From DATLFA01 sp039915945 (GTDB taxonomy: Bacteria > Actinomycetota > Acidimicrobiia > Acidimicrobiales > WLNW01), in contig JBDSMH010000019.1 in NCBI GenBank assembly GCA_039915945.1, positions 62,001 to 126,000 on the forward strand: a stretch of 64,000 nucleotides of DNA, in the 5' to 3' direction. The position numbers and the translations under genes are program-made. Below are positions 9,269-16,821 of the stretch, in pieces; position 1 is the stretch's first letter; each line of letters starts with the position of its first letter. The notes beneath the pieces are model-generated. The model had not been told where the DNA came from. It did not search any database and worked only from the letters and a program-made list of their open reading frames with translations.

Positions 9269-9286
9269 GAAACGTCTAAAGGTTTC
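9269..9286. promoter_or_regulatory. Short inverted repeat in the P450/SDR divergent promoter region
   Basis: GAAAC and GTTTC form an inverted repeat separated by 8 bases (GTCTAAAG), just upstream of the P450 ribosome site. The stretch is more AT-rich than its surroundings. It may be an operator for either divergent gene. Arms of only 5 bases make it weak on its own. Confidence 0.25.
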
Positions 9287-9299
9287 GGGGCTAGCTTAT

Positions 9300-9357
9300 G
9301 GGACAGCACAGAGCCTTGGGGACAGCACAGAGCCTTTGGGACAGCACAGAGCGGAGG
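9300..9357. repeat. Triple tandem repeat of about 19 bases upstream of an SDR gene
   Basis: GGGACAGCACAGAGC occurs three times in direct succession, separated by CTTG and CTTT. The third copy runs into GGAGG, the ribosome site of the SDR gene at 9365. There is no spacer of unique sequence, so it is not a CRISPR. It fills most of the region between the divergent P450 and SDR genes. Confidence 0.85.
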
Positions 9358-9364
9358 CAGCGAC

Positions 9365-10135
9365 ATGCGACTCGAAGGAAGAACGGTCATCGTCACCGGA
9401 GCGAGTTCCGGATTCGGTCGGGCGATCGCCGTACGGGTGGCGCGCGAAGGCGCCAACGTGGTGATCGCGGATCTCGACGAAATCGGCGGCAAAGAAACCT
9501 CCATCCTCGTACACGACGCGGGCCGTGAGGCAGAGGTCGTCATCGGCGACATCGGCACCGAGGCCGGTGCGCGTCATGCCGTCGAGCGCGCCGTCGCGCG
9601 GTTCGGCACGGTCGACGTACTGGTGAACAACGCGGGCGTCGCGCCTCCCGAAAAGAGCGACAGTTGGGACGCGCCGGAGGAGAGTTGGGATCGCGTGATC
9701 CGCATCAATCTCAAGAGCGTCTACCTCTGCTCGAGAGCAGTCATCCCGATCATGCTCGCCAAGGGCGGTGGCTCGATCGTCAGCATCGCGTCCATCGCCG
9801 CGACGCGCGCGGTGAGCGGATCCTCCTACGCCGCGGCCAAGGCGGGCATGCTCGGCTACACCCACCAAGTCGCCGCCGAACTGGCGTCACGCGGTGTGCG
9901 CCTCAACTGTGTTTCGCCCGGCTACATGCGCACACCGATGTCGACCGGCGAGCGATTGGGCATGGACCAGGCCGCGCAGGACGCACGGGTCGAGGGCTTT
10001 GGCCGGCTCGTGCCGATGCAGCGTGCGGGCAGCGTCGACGACATCGCCGCCGCAGTCGCGTACCTCGCGAGTGACGATGCGTGTTACATCACCGGCCAGG
10101 AGATCGTGGTCGACGGCGGCTATCTCGTCGGTTGA
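9365..10135 (+). CDS. Short-chain dehydrogenase/reductase (256 aa)
   Basis: Classical NAD(P)-dependent SDR, oxidising an alcohol or reducing a ketone. Cofactor motif VTGASSGFGRA (residues 10-20), structural NNAGV (about 86-90), catalytic serine in IVSIASIAATRA and YAAAK at about 158-162, then NCVSPGYMRTPM. The ATG at 9365 has a GGAGG site. The product is closely related to the damaged SDR at 18066, and the two share long identical segments (for example INLKSVYLCSRA). The 3' end overlaps the convergent monooxygenase gene by 16 bases. Confidence 0.92.
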   Translation: MRLEGRTVIVTGASSGFGRAIAVRVAREGANVVIADLDEIGGKETSILVHDAGREAEVVIGDIGTEAGARHAVERAVARFGTVDVLVNNAGVAPPEKSDSWDAPEESWDRVIRINLKSVYLCSRAVIPIMLAKGGGSIVSIASIAATRAVSGSSYAAAKAGMLGYTHQVAAELASRGVRLNCVSPGYMRTPMSTGERLGMDQAAQDARVEGFGRLVPMQRAGSVDDIAAAVAYLASDDACYITGQEIVVDGGYLVG

Positions 10136-11580
10136 TCGACGGTACGCGTGGTGGCCGACCACCGGCCGAGCGTCTTGGTCAGCGCCGTGTACACGAGTGG
10201 GCTGTACGGCCACTGCGTGACGATCTTGCCGGTCTCGGACTTGAAATAGTTGTTGCTGACCGTCCACGCCGTGTCGTGCATCTTCGATTGCAGCCAACGG
10301 TGGTAGCGGTCGGCCCAACTGCGGCGCACTTCGATGGCGGTGGCACCGGTTCGCATCATCCGCTTGATGGCCGCAACCGCGTATTCGGATTGCCGCTCGA
10401 GCATCCACACGATCTCGCCGCCGTTGGTTCCCGGGCCGTAGAGCATGAAGAAATTGGGGAACCCGGGCACGGTGATGCCGAGAAACGCGCGCGGCTCGCC
10501 CGCCCAATAGTCATGCAGCGAACGACCGTTGCGTCCGACGACACGCAGATGCGCCAAGTAGTTGGTCGGCTGGAAGCCCGTCGACAGCACGATCACGTCG
10601 ACGGGGCGTTCGACACCGTCGGCATCGACGACACCGCTCTCGGTGACGGCGGCAACGGCGCGCGGAATGAGCTCGACATTGTCGCGTTTGAGCGCGGGGT
10701 AGAACGTCGACGCCAAGATCATGCGCTTGCCCCAATACGGATAGGTCGGCGTCACGGCCTCGCGCAGGTCCGGTCGGTCGGCGAACTCGCGGGCGATGTA
10801 GTCGCGGCACATTTGCTCGTAGGTGGAGTTGACCTTGCTGCCCGGCCGATAGACCGCGCGTCGCCACAGACTCTTTTCGACTCGCTTCAGCTGGCGCAGG
10901 CGCTCGCGTCGCCAATTGAGCGGCCGGCGCAACGCTTCGCGTTCCTCGGGCTTGAAGTCACGGTCGCCCTTCGGCATCACCCAGCCCGGCTCGCGCTGGA
11001 ACACCAACAAGCGCCCCGCGATCTGGGCGAGCTCGGGCACCGCCTGCGCGCCCGTCGAACCCGTACCAACGAAAGCCACTCGCTTACCGGTCAGGTCGTG
11101 CTCGTGTTCCCAACGCGACGTGTGGAACTTGGGCCCTCGAAAAGAATCGAGCCCGGGCCAATCGGGATAGCGGGGAACGTTCAGGAACCCCACCGCACTG
11201 ATGAGTACATTGCACGTCTCGACGGCGCCGTCGCCGAGATGCAGTCGATAGGTGTGCGTGGCCTCATCCCACGTGGCCTCGTCGACGGAGACGCCCATGC
11301 GAAAGTGGCGCCGAAGGTCGAATTCGTCGACCACGCCTTCGAGGTACTTCTGTAGCTCCGGCTGGCGGGCATGGGTACGCGACCAGTCGGGATGCGTGAA
11401 CGAGAACGAATACAGGTGCGAGTGCGTGTCGACCTCACAACCCGGATACGTGTTGTCGCGCCAAGTGCCGCCGATACCGAGCGACTTCTCGAAGATCGTG
11501 AAGTTGTCGATGCCGGCGTTGCGCAGCTTGACGCCCGCCGCGATGCCGGCGAACCCGCCACCGACGATCACCACATGCAT
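10120..11580 (-). CDS. Flavin-dependent monooxygenase, Baeyer-Villiger type (486 aa)
   Basis: Class B flavoprotein monooxygenase, likely converting ketones to esters or lactones with NADPH and oxygen. FAD-binding VVIVGGGFAGIAAG lies at the N-terminus, the BVMO fingerprint FRGPKFHTSRWEHE at about residues 148-161, and the NADPH-binding VAFVGTGSTGAQAV at about 168-181. The fingerprint ends in W-E where the published pattern has W-P or W-D. The ATG at 11580 is preceded by AAAGGTGGGG; the open frame upstream is shadow of the SDR gene. It is the last gene of the run of CoA-transferases, ligase and SDR, so it may oxidise a ketone formed by the SDR. Confidence 0.88.
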   Translation of the reverse strand: MHVVIVGGGFAGIAAGVKLRNAGIDNFTIFEKSLGIGGTWRDNTYPGCEVDTHSHLYSFSFTHPDWSRTHARQPELQKYLEGVVDEFDLRRHFRMGVSVDEATWDEATHTYRLHLGDGAVETCNVLISAVGFLNVPRYPDWPGLDSFRGPKFHTSRWEHEHDLTGKRVAFVGTGSTGAQAVPELAQIAGRLLVFQREPGWVMPKGDRDFKPEEREALRRPLNWRRERLRQLKRVEKSLWRRAVYRPGSKVNSTYEQMCRDYIAREFADRPDLREAVTPTYPYWGKRMILASTFYPALKRDNVELIPRAVAAVTESGVVDADGVERPVDVIVLSTGFQPTNYLAHLRVVGRNGRSLHDYWAGEPRAFLGITVPGFPNFFMLYGPGTNGGEIVWMLERQSEYAVAAIKRMMRTGATAIEVRRSWADRYHRWLQSKMHDTAWTVSNNYFKSETGKIVTQWPYSPLVYTALTKTLGRWSATTRTVDQPTR

Positions 11581-11594
11581 AGCCCCACCTTTCG

Positions 11595-12512
11595 TCAGTG
11601 CCCGGTCTCGGCCCGAAGCCCCGGTGCGCGGGTCTTGAAGATGTCGGCGGCGATCACTGATCCGACCGTATCCGCGCGCCACCGCGTGCCGCCGTTGCGC
11701 ACGGTCGCCCCGTACCGCCACCCCTCGAACAGGATCAGCGTCTCGCCGATGGCGCGCAGCACCTGCCCGGTGACATGGCTCGCTTCGTCGGACGCGAGCC
11801 ACGCGACGATCGGCGAACTGAGCGAGGGGTCGAGCGGATCGAACTCGTCGTAATCGTCGGGCTCCTTCGCCGCCGTGAAACCGGGGACCGTCGACGCGAT
11901 GCGCGTCGCTCCGCCCGGCGCGATGCAATTGACCGTCACGCCGAAGCGGGCGAGCTCGAGGCTGGTGGTCAGCGTGAGCCCGACGATACCCGCCTTCGCC
12001 GCCGTGTAGTTGGCCTGCCCGACATTGCCCGACAGGCCCGCGCCCGATGTCGTGTTGATGATTCGCCCCGCGACGGCATCTCCGGCTTTGGCGCGCTCGC
12101 GCCAGTACTTCGCCGCGTGATGAGTCGGCGCAAACGTGCCCTTGAGATGCACCCGGATGACGGCATCCCACGCCGCTTCGCTCATGTTGAAGACCATCGC
12201 ATCGCGCACGATCCCCGCGTTGTTCACGAGGATGTCGAGCTTGCCGTACACCTCGACCGCGTGAGCAACCATGCGGCCGGCGCCGGCAAAGTCGGCGACG
12301 TCTTCATAGTTCGCGATCGCATTGCCACCTCGTTCGCGAATGAGGTCCACGGTGGCGTCCGCATCATGGCTCGCTCCTTCGCCACCGACCGATCCCCCCA
12401 GATCGTTCACCACGACGGACGCACCCTGTGCGCCCAACTCCAGCGCGTGGCCGCGGCCGATCCCGTGCGCGGCACCGGTGACGATCGCGACCTTGCCGTT
12501 CAGCAGCCCCAT
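11595..12512 (-). CDS. SDR-family 3-hydroxyacyl-CoA dehydrogenase-like protein (305 aa)
   Basis: SDR with cofactor motif VTGAAHGIGRGHALELG (about residues 12-28), NNAGIVRDAMVFNMSE (about 98-113), serine in NTTSGAGLSGN and YTAAK (about 171-175). The long form with NDLGGSVGGEG resembles the dehydrogenase domain of multifunctional beta-oxidation enzymes (17-beta-HSD type 4), suggesting a 3-hydroxyacyl-CoA substrate. The ATG at 12512 follows GAAGGAG at 8 bases. The C-terminal extension of about 60 residues (GETLILFEGWRYG onward) is also seen in that group. Confidence 0.85.
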   Translation of the reverse strand: MGLLNGKVAIVTGAAHGIGRGHALELGAQGASVVVNDLGGSVGGEGASHDADATVDLIRERGGNAIANYEDVADFAGAGRMVAHAVEVYGKLDILVNNAGIVRDAMVFNMSEAAWDAVIRVHLKGTFAPTHHAAKYWRERAKAGDAVAGRIINTTSGAGLSGNVGQANYTAAKAGIVGLTLTTSLELARFGVTVNCIAPGGATRIASTVPGFTAAKEPDDYDEFDPLDPSLSSPIVAWLASDEASHVTGQVLRAIGETLILFEGWRYGATVRNGGTRWRADTVGSVIAADIFKTRAPGLRAETGH

Positions 12513-12531
12513 TTCTTTTTCTCCTTCGTTC

Positions 12532-14217
12532 TCAGGCGCCGGCCTGTTGCGATGCGTGCTCGAGTTCTCGTTTGAGCACCTTGCCCGATGCGTTGCGGGG
12601 CAGTGCCTCGTGGCGAATCTCCCACTGCGTCGGCACCTTGTACCCGGCCATCGCGTCACGGCACCACGCCTGCAATGCTGCGGCGGTCAGCGTCGTGCCT
12701 TCGGCGATGACGACCACAGCGCGGATCGCCTGCCCGGTCGAGGGGTCGTCGACACCGATGACCGCGGACTCGCGCACATCGGGATGCGCGTCGAGCCGGT
12801 ACTCGACCTCGGTGGGGAAGACGTTCTCTGCGTTGACCAGGATCATGTCGCGGGCGCGCGAATTGATGTAGAGCCGGCCGTCGCGCAGGCACCCGATGTC
12901 ACCCATTGCGAGCCAGCGGCCCGGCTTGAGCACGGCACCGGTCGCCGCGTTGTCACGCCAGTATTCGACCATCAGATACGGGCTGCGCACGTGGATCTCA
13001 CCGTCGACGCCTTCGGCGACCGGTCGGCCATCGGGGTCACGGATCTCGAGCGATGTCGTCGCGATCACCCGACCCGCCGACGTCGGGTGGTCGCGCATTT
13101 CCTGGCCTTGGATGCGGGTCACTACCGCGACAGCCTCACTGCTCGTGTAGCCCATGCTGAGGTTGATGGCGGCGTTCGGGAATGCCGCGCGTAGTTGTTG
13201 TTGATGCGCGGGGCTGACGGGCGCGCCGCCCACCGCCAGCAACCGCATGCTCGAGAGATCTCTGCCGCAGCCGTGCGCGCGCTCGGCGACTCGTGGGCCC
13301 ATGCTGCCGAGTGCGGCCCACATCGTGACACCTTCACACTCGATCAAGCGCAACACGTCGTCCTCGTCGAAGCGACCGGAGCGCAACACCACCGTGCCGC
13401 CGGTCGCGAGCTGACCGACGACGAAGCCGTAGAGGCCGGACGCATGAAAGAGCGGCACCGTGATCAATGCGATCTGACGAGTACCCGCCGCGGCGGTAGC
13501 ACCAGTACCAGCCGCGTTCGCCGCGGCTGCGGCCGCCGCCATAGCCGCTGCCCCGGAGTACTTGCTCAGCGTCACGAAACCACAGATCGATCGATGCGAC
13601 GCGACCGCGCCTTTGGATCGCCCCGTCGTGCCACTGGTATAGAGGATGACCGCCGGATCGTCTTCGTCGATGGGGACGTCCGAGATCGCCGCACCCCGAC
13701 CGCGCGCGACAAAGCCGTCGAACTCCGACTCCACCTCGATGGCGCGGTACGACACCGCGTGGCGCGGCGCCGGCACGCGGGCGAGTCGCTCGCGGTCGGC
13801 AATCAATACGGTCGGCTCGCAGCTCTCCAGCGCGTGCTCGATCTCGGGCGGGGCCCACAAGGAGTTCATCGACGCGACGACCCCACCGATGCTGAGCGTC
13901 GCCCAGAACGCGATGATCCACTCGGTACTGTTCGCGGCCAGGATCGCAACGCGGTCACCGGGCGCGACGCCGAACTCTTCGCGCAGCACATGGGCAAACG
14001 CCGCCACGCGTTGCAGATGTTCGGCGAACGAGAGCCGTTGATCGCCGAGCACGACGTAGTGCAGCTCACCGTGGCGGGCGGAGTCGAGCAGCAATTCGCG
14101 CGCCGAGCGCGGCCGGTTCTTGAACACGGCCATCTGCTCACCGAGCACGAACTCGTTCACGATCTCGAACGGGGCCCCGGGCCCGGTGAGGTTGTCCACT
14201 GCCGCCGCTGCATTCAC
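12532..14217 (-). CDS. AMP-forming acyl-CoA synthetase (561 aa)
   Basis: Adenylate-forming ligase (ANL superfamily) activating a carboxylic acid to its CoA thioester. Motif A3 is ILYTSGTTGRSKGAVASH, A5 lies in NLSMGYTSSEAVAV, A7/A8 are MGDIGCLRDGRLYINSRARD and LVNAENVFPTEVE, and the A10 lysine is in PRNASGKVLKREL near the C-terminus. The GTG at 14217 overlaps the CoA-transferase stop as GTGA and has GGAG 7 bases upstream. Unusual: an alanine/glycine-rich insert of about 25 residues follows A3 (see the repeat entry). It sits between CoA-transferase and SDR genes in one operon. Confidence 0.92.
   Translation of the reverse strand: MNAAAAVDNLTGPGAPFEIVNEFVLGEQMAVFKNRPRSARELLLDSARHGELHYVVLGDQRLSFAEHLQRVAAFAHVLREEFGVAPGDRVAILAANSTEWIIAFWATLSIGGVVASMNSLWAPPEIEHALESCEPTVLIADRERLARVPAPRHAVSYRAIEVESEFDGFVARGRGAAISDVPIDEDDPAVILYTSGTTGRSKGAVASHRSICGFVTLSKYSGAAAMAAAAAAANAAGTGATAAAGTRQIALITVPLFHASGLYGFVVGQLATGGTVVLRSGRFDEDDVLRLIECEGVTMWAALGSMGPRVAERAHGCGRDLSSMRLLAVGGAPVSPAHQQQLRAAFPNAAINLSMGYTSSEAVAVVTRIQGQEMRDHPTSAGRVIATTSLEIRDPDGRPVAEGVDGEIHVRSPYLMVEYWRDNAATGAVLKPGRWLAMGDIGCLRDGRLYINSRARDMILVNAENVFPTEVEYRLDAHPDVRESAVIGVDDPSTGQAIRAVVVIAEGTTLTAAALQAWCRDAMAGYKVPTQWEIRHEALPRNASGKVLKRELEHASQQAGA
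13481..13556 (-). repeat. Alanine-rich low-complexity insert in the acyl-CoA synthetase
   Basis: Within the ligase gene, GCC/GCG/GCA-rich DNA encodes a segment of about 25 residues that is almost only Ala, Gly, Thr and Asn (including AMAAAAAAANAAGTG). It lies between SKY and TRQIALITVPLFH, in the connection after the A3 loop, where other ligases have a short linker. The reading frame is kept, so it is tolerated or came from slippage in GC-rich DNA. Confidence 0.7.
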
Positions 14218-15494
14218 GACATTGCTCCAAGGATCTCTGTGTTGTGCTCGCCCACGCCCGGTGAGGGCCGGCTGATCGCCCACGGTGATTGCGAGAACCG
14301 GTAGGGCGCGCCCGGATAACGCACCACCAGTGCGATATCGGCGTGGTCGACCGGCGTCGGGAACCCGCGGGCCACGATGTGCGCGTCGGCGAACGCTTCG
14401 TCGGGCGTATAGACGATGCCGGTCGGCAATCCGCGCTCCTGCGCGCCGATGAAGAACTCGTACGCGGGGAGATGCGACGCGATGAACGTGAGCGCCTCGC
14501 GGCCCGCGCCGTAGATCGCCATCACTTCGGGGTCCTCGGCGATCTCTGTCGAAGTGATCGCCGCCCGCTGCGCGCCGAGATCGAGGAAGAAGGCCTCCGG
14601 GAACTCGTCGCGCAGACCGAGTTCGTCGAGCCACTGGGCCAAGCTGCGAAACGCCACACCGCTACGCGGGGGCACGCCGGTGTTCACCATGCGACCATCC
14701 GCGGCGGCAACGGTCGTCTCGAGGCTCGGCTGGACCGACGCATGACGGCCTGTTTGTCGCTGTACCTCGAGCCCGCCGACGAGCCATTCGTAGGTCGCGA
14801 GCTCGGTCGTGACGTTGATGGCGGCGTTCGCGTTCACTTCGACGCGTTGACCTGCGCCCGAATGATCTCGGTGCACGAGCGCCGTGAGCGCGCCGAGCAC
14901 CGCGAGGGTCGACGCGAGATGGAACGCCTGATTGCCGCCACCGCGAACCGGAGGAAGGTGGTGGTCGTCGTAGCCACAGCTCCACACCGCTCCCCCACTC
15001 GCGAGCAACGTGAGATCGGTCGCCGGATCATGCGCCCGCGGACCGGACCGACCGAACGCGGTGACCGAAACCCAAACGAGACGCGGCAACGACGCGAGCA
15101 GATCGTCGTAGTCGATGCCGAGCGCGGCCAGGCGCGACGGCGGCTCGGCCTCGAGCACGACGTCGGCGCGTTCGCAAAGACGCCGGAACGTCGCGCGCCC
15201 GCCGTCGAGGTCGAGATCGAGCGTGACCCCGCGCTTGCTCGTGTTGTAGTGCCACCACCAAAGGCTGCGGGCGGGATCGTCGTCCAAGAACGGCGCGAAG
15301 CTTCGCGTTCGATGCCCACCGCTCGGTTCGACGACGATGACGTCGGCACCGAGATCGGCCATGAGCTTGCCCGCGAACGCGGCGTGCTCGCTCGCCAGTT
15401 CCACCACACACAGACCAGACAGTGGGCCAGGGCCCGAGCGGCCTTCAGAGCGGGGACCCGAGCGAACCTTGGAGCGGAGTTCTGGCCCGTTCAT
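14214..15494 (-). CDS. CoA-transferase family III (CaiB/BaiF type, 426 aa)
   Basis: Class III CoA-transferase, moving CoA between acids via an aspartyl-CoA intermediate. The family opening appears as LSGLCVVELASEHAAFAGKL (about residues 25-44) followed by DLGADVIVVEPSGGHRTRS, and the region around SKRGVTLDLDLDGGR is typical. The first 24 residues (GPRSEGRSGPGP and similar) are encoded by two copies of a GC-rich repeat and are not part of the fold. The ATG at 15494 overlaps the stop of the other CoA-transferase. The catalytic aspartate was not placed with certainty (candidate in AHDPATDLTLLASGG). Confidence 0.87.
   Translation of the reverse strand: MNGPELRSKVRSGPRSEGRSGPGPLSGLCVVELASEHAAFAGKLMADLGADVIVVEPSGGHRTRSFAPFLDDDPARSLWWWHYNTSKRGVTLDLDLDGGRATFRRLCERADVVLEAEPPSRLAALGIDYDDLLASLPRLVWVSVTAFGRSGPRAHDPATDLTLLASGGAVWSCGYDDHHLPPVRGGGNQAFHLASTLAVLGALTALVHRDHSGAGQRVEVNANAAINVTTELATYEWLVGGLEVQRQTGRHASVQPSLETTVAAADGRMVNTGVPPRSGVAFRSLAQWLDELGLRDEFPEAFFLDLGAQRAAITSTEIAEDPEVMAIYGAGREALTFIASHLPAYEFFIGAQERGLPTGIVYTPDEAFADAHIVARGFPTPVDHADIALVVRYPGAPYRFSQSPWAISRPSPGVGEHNTEILGAMS
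15430..15479. repeat. Two tandem copies of a GC-rich dispersed repeat
   Basis: Two adjacent units of about 25 bases, beginning GGGCCCGAGCGGCC (15430) and GGACCCGAGCGAACC (15454), each closing with AGAGCGG or GGAGCGG. The same element occurs at 23352-23378 and, in tandem, at 28417-28476. Here it encodes the extra N-terminal residues of the CoA-transferase. Confidence 0.6.
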
Positions 15495-16744
15495 CAGATC
15501 ACGCCCGCCTCGTGCAGTTCGCCGAACTCGGCGTCGTCGATCCCGAGCAGGTCGCAGAAGATCTCGCGGTTGTGCTGTCCGAGCATCGGCGCACCGCGCT
15601 CCATGTGCCAGTCGGTCCGCGACAGATGGATGGGCAACCCGTCGACTCGAACCTCACCGATCTGCGGATGCCGCACCGATGGCCACAGGCCCCACGCCGC
15701 GGTGTCGTCGTCGTTGTCGATGCGGTCGCAGGGGCGTTGCACCGCCTCGGCGGGAACACCGGCGCGCCGTATGGTCGCCGCGGTCTCATGGCGATCTCGG
15801 GCGGTGGTCCAACGGCCGATGTAACGGTCGAGGTCGGCTTCGCATGAACGGCGTCCGGCGAGCGAATCGAAGCGGGCATCCCACGCCCATTCGTCGCCGA
15901 TCACCGCGGCGAGCGCGCGCCAGTCGGCATCGTCGCGACAAGCGATCGCGATCCAGCAATCGTCACCGAGCGCGGGATACACGCCGTGCGGTGCCATCGC
16001 CGGCGACTCGCTGTGGTTGCTGTCGGGCCTGCCGTCGGCGCGCATCGAGCGACCATGCACGGTGGCATCGAGCAGCGCGGGTCCGGCGAGCGCCAGGCCG
16101 ACCTCGGTCATGGCCAAGTCGACCCACTGCCCCACGCCGGTGCGGTGGCGATGCACCAGCGCAGCCAGCACTGCGAGCGCCATGAAGTTCGCGCCCATGT
16201 GATCCATATAGGAGAACCCCCAGCCGGCGGGCGGGTGCCCTGCGAGGCCCGACGTGGCGGTCAGCCCGCTCAGCGCTTGGACGATCGGACCCCACGATTT
16301 GTAGTGCGCGTACGGACCTTCGTGGCCGAAGCCGGAGTTCGACACGTAGATCACCGCGGGGTTGATCTCGCGCAACCGTTCGTACGGGAAACCAAGGGAG
16401 CCGAGCACCCCCGCGGCGAAGTTCTCGGTGACCACGTCGCTCACCTCGACGAGCCGGGTGAAAAGGTCGCACCCCCGGGGCGAGCGCAGATCGATGGTCA
16501 CGCCCAGCTTGCCGACGTTGTGGTTGTTGAAGGCCCCGCCGAGCTCTGGTCCGCGTCGTTCGTCGATGTAGGGCCGGCCGCCGCGGAGAATGTCCCAGCT
16601 CCCTCGCCGAACCGGATCTTCGACGCGGATCACCTGGGCGCCGAACGCCGCCAGGAACCGGGTCGCCCCCGCGCCGGCCAGCTGGCCGCTCAAGTCACAT
16701 ACGCGTACGCCGGCGAGCGCCCGTTCCCCCATCGGGCGTAGCAT
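15494..16744 (-). CDS. CoA-transferase family III (416 aa)
   Basis: Second class III CoA-transferase. It starts with LAGVRVCDLSGQLAGAGATR and FLAAFGAQVIRVEDP, the canonical first strand-helix-strand; SPRGCDLFTRLVEVSDVVTE (about residues 87-106) and the VNSGFGHEGPYAHYKSWGP region (about 130-150) are conserved. Candidate catalytic aspartate is in MDHMGANFMALAVLAAL (about 180). The ATG at 16744 is taken; an internal ATG four codons later is possible. Directly adjacent, translationally coupled transferase pairs may form a heteromeric enzyme, which is inference. It is divergent from the amidohydrolase gene at 16822. Confidence 0.87.
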   Translation of the reverse strand: MLRPMGERALAGVRVCDLSGQLAGAGATRFLAAFGAQVIRVEDPVRRGSWDILRGGRPYIDERRGPELGGAFNNHNVGKLGVTIDLRSPRGCDLFTRLVEVSDVVTENFAAGVLGSLGFPYERLREINPAVIYVSNSGFGHEGPYAHYKSWGPIVQALSGLTATSGLAGHPPAGWGFSYMDHMGANFMALAVLAALVHRHRTGVGQWVDLAMTEVGLALAGPALLDATVHGRSMRADGRPDSNHSESPAMAPHGVYPALGDDCWIAIACRDDADWRALAAVIGDEWAWDARFDSLAGRRSCEADLDRYIGRWTTARDRHETAATIRRAGVPAEAVQRPCDRIDNDDDTAAWGLWPSVRHPQIGEVRVDGLPIHLSRTDWHMERGAPMLGQHNREIFCDLLGIDDAEFGELHEAGVI

Positions 16745-16783
16745 AATCCGTAAGATGATTTATCGCCTTCACTTGCCAACGGC

Positions 16784-16811
16784 GGCGTGATCGGCACCGT
16801 CGAATCACGCC
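16784..16811. promoter_or_regulatory. Inverted repeat just upstream of an amidohydrolase gene
   Basis: GGCGTGAT and ATCACGCC are perfect 8-base inverted arms separated by 12 bases. The right arm touches the GGGGGG ribosome site of the gene starting at 16822. It can act as a DNA operator or as a hairpin in the 5' leader; sequence alone does not decide. Confidence 0.45.
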
Positions 16812-16821
16812 GGGGGGATCA

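Noticed and set aside
9300..9357. CRISPR array
   Set aside because: The three repeats are directly adjacent with no unique spacers, and no cas genes are present.
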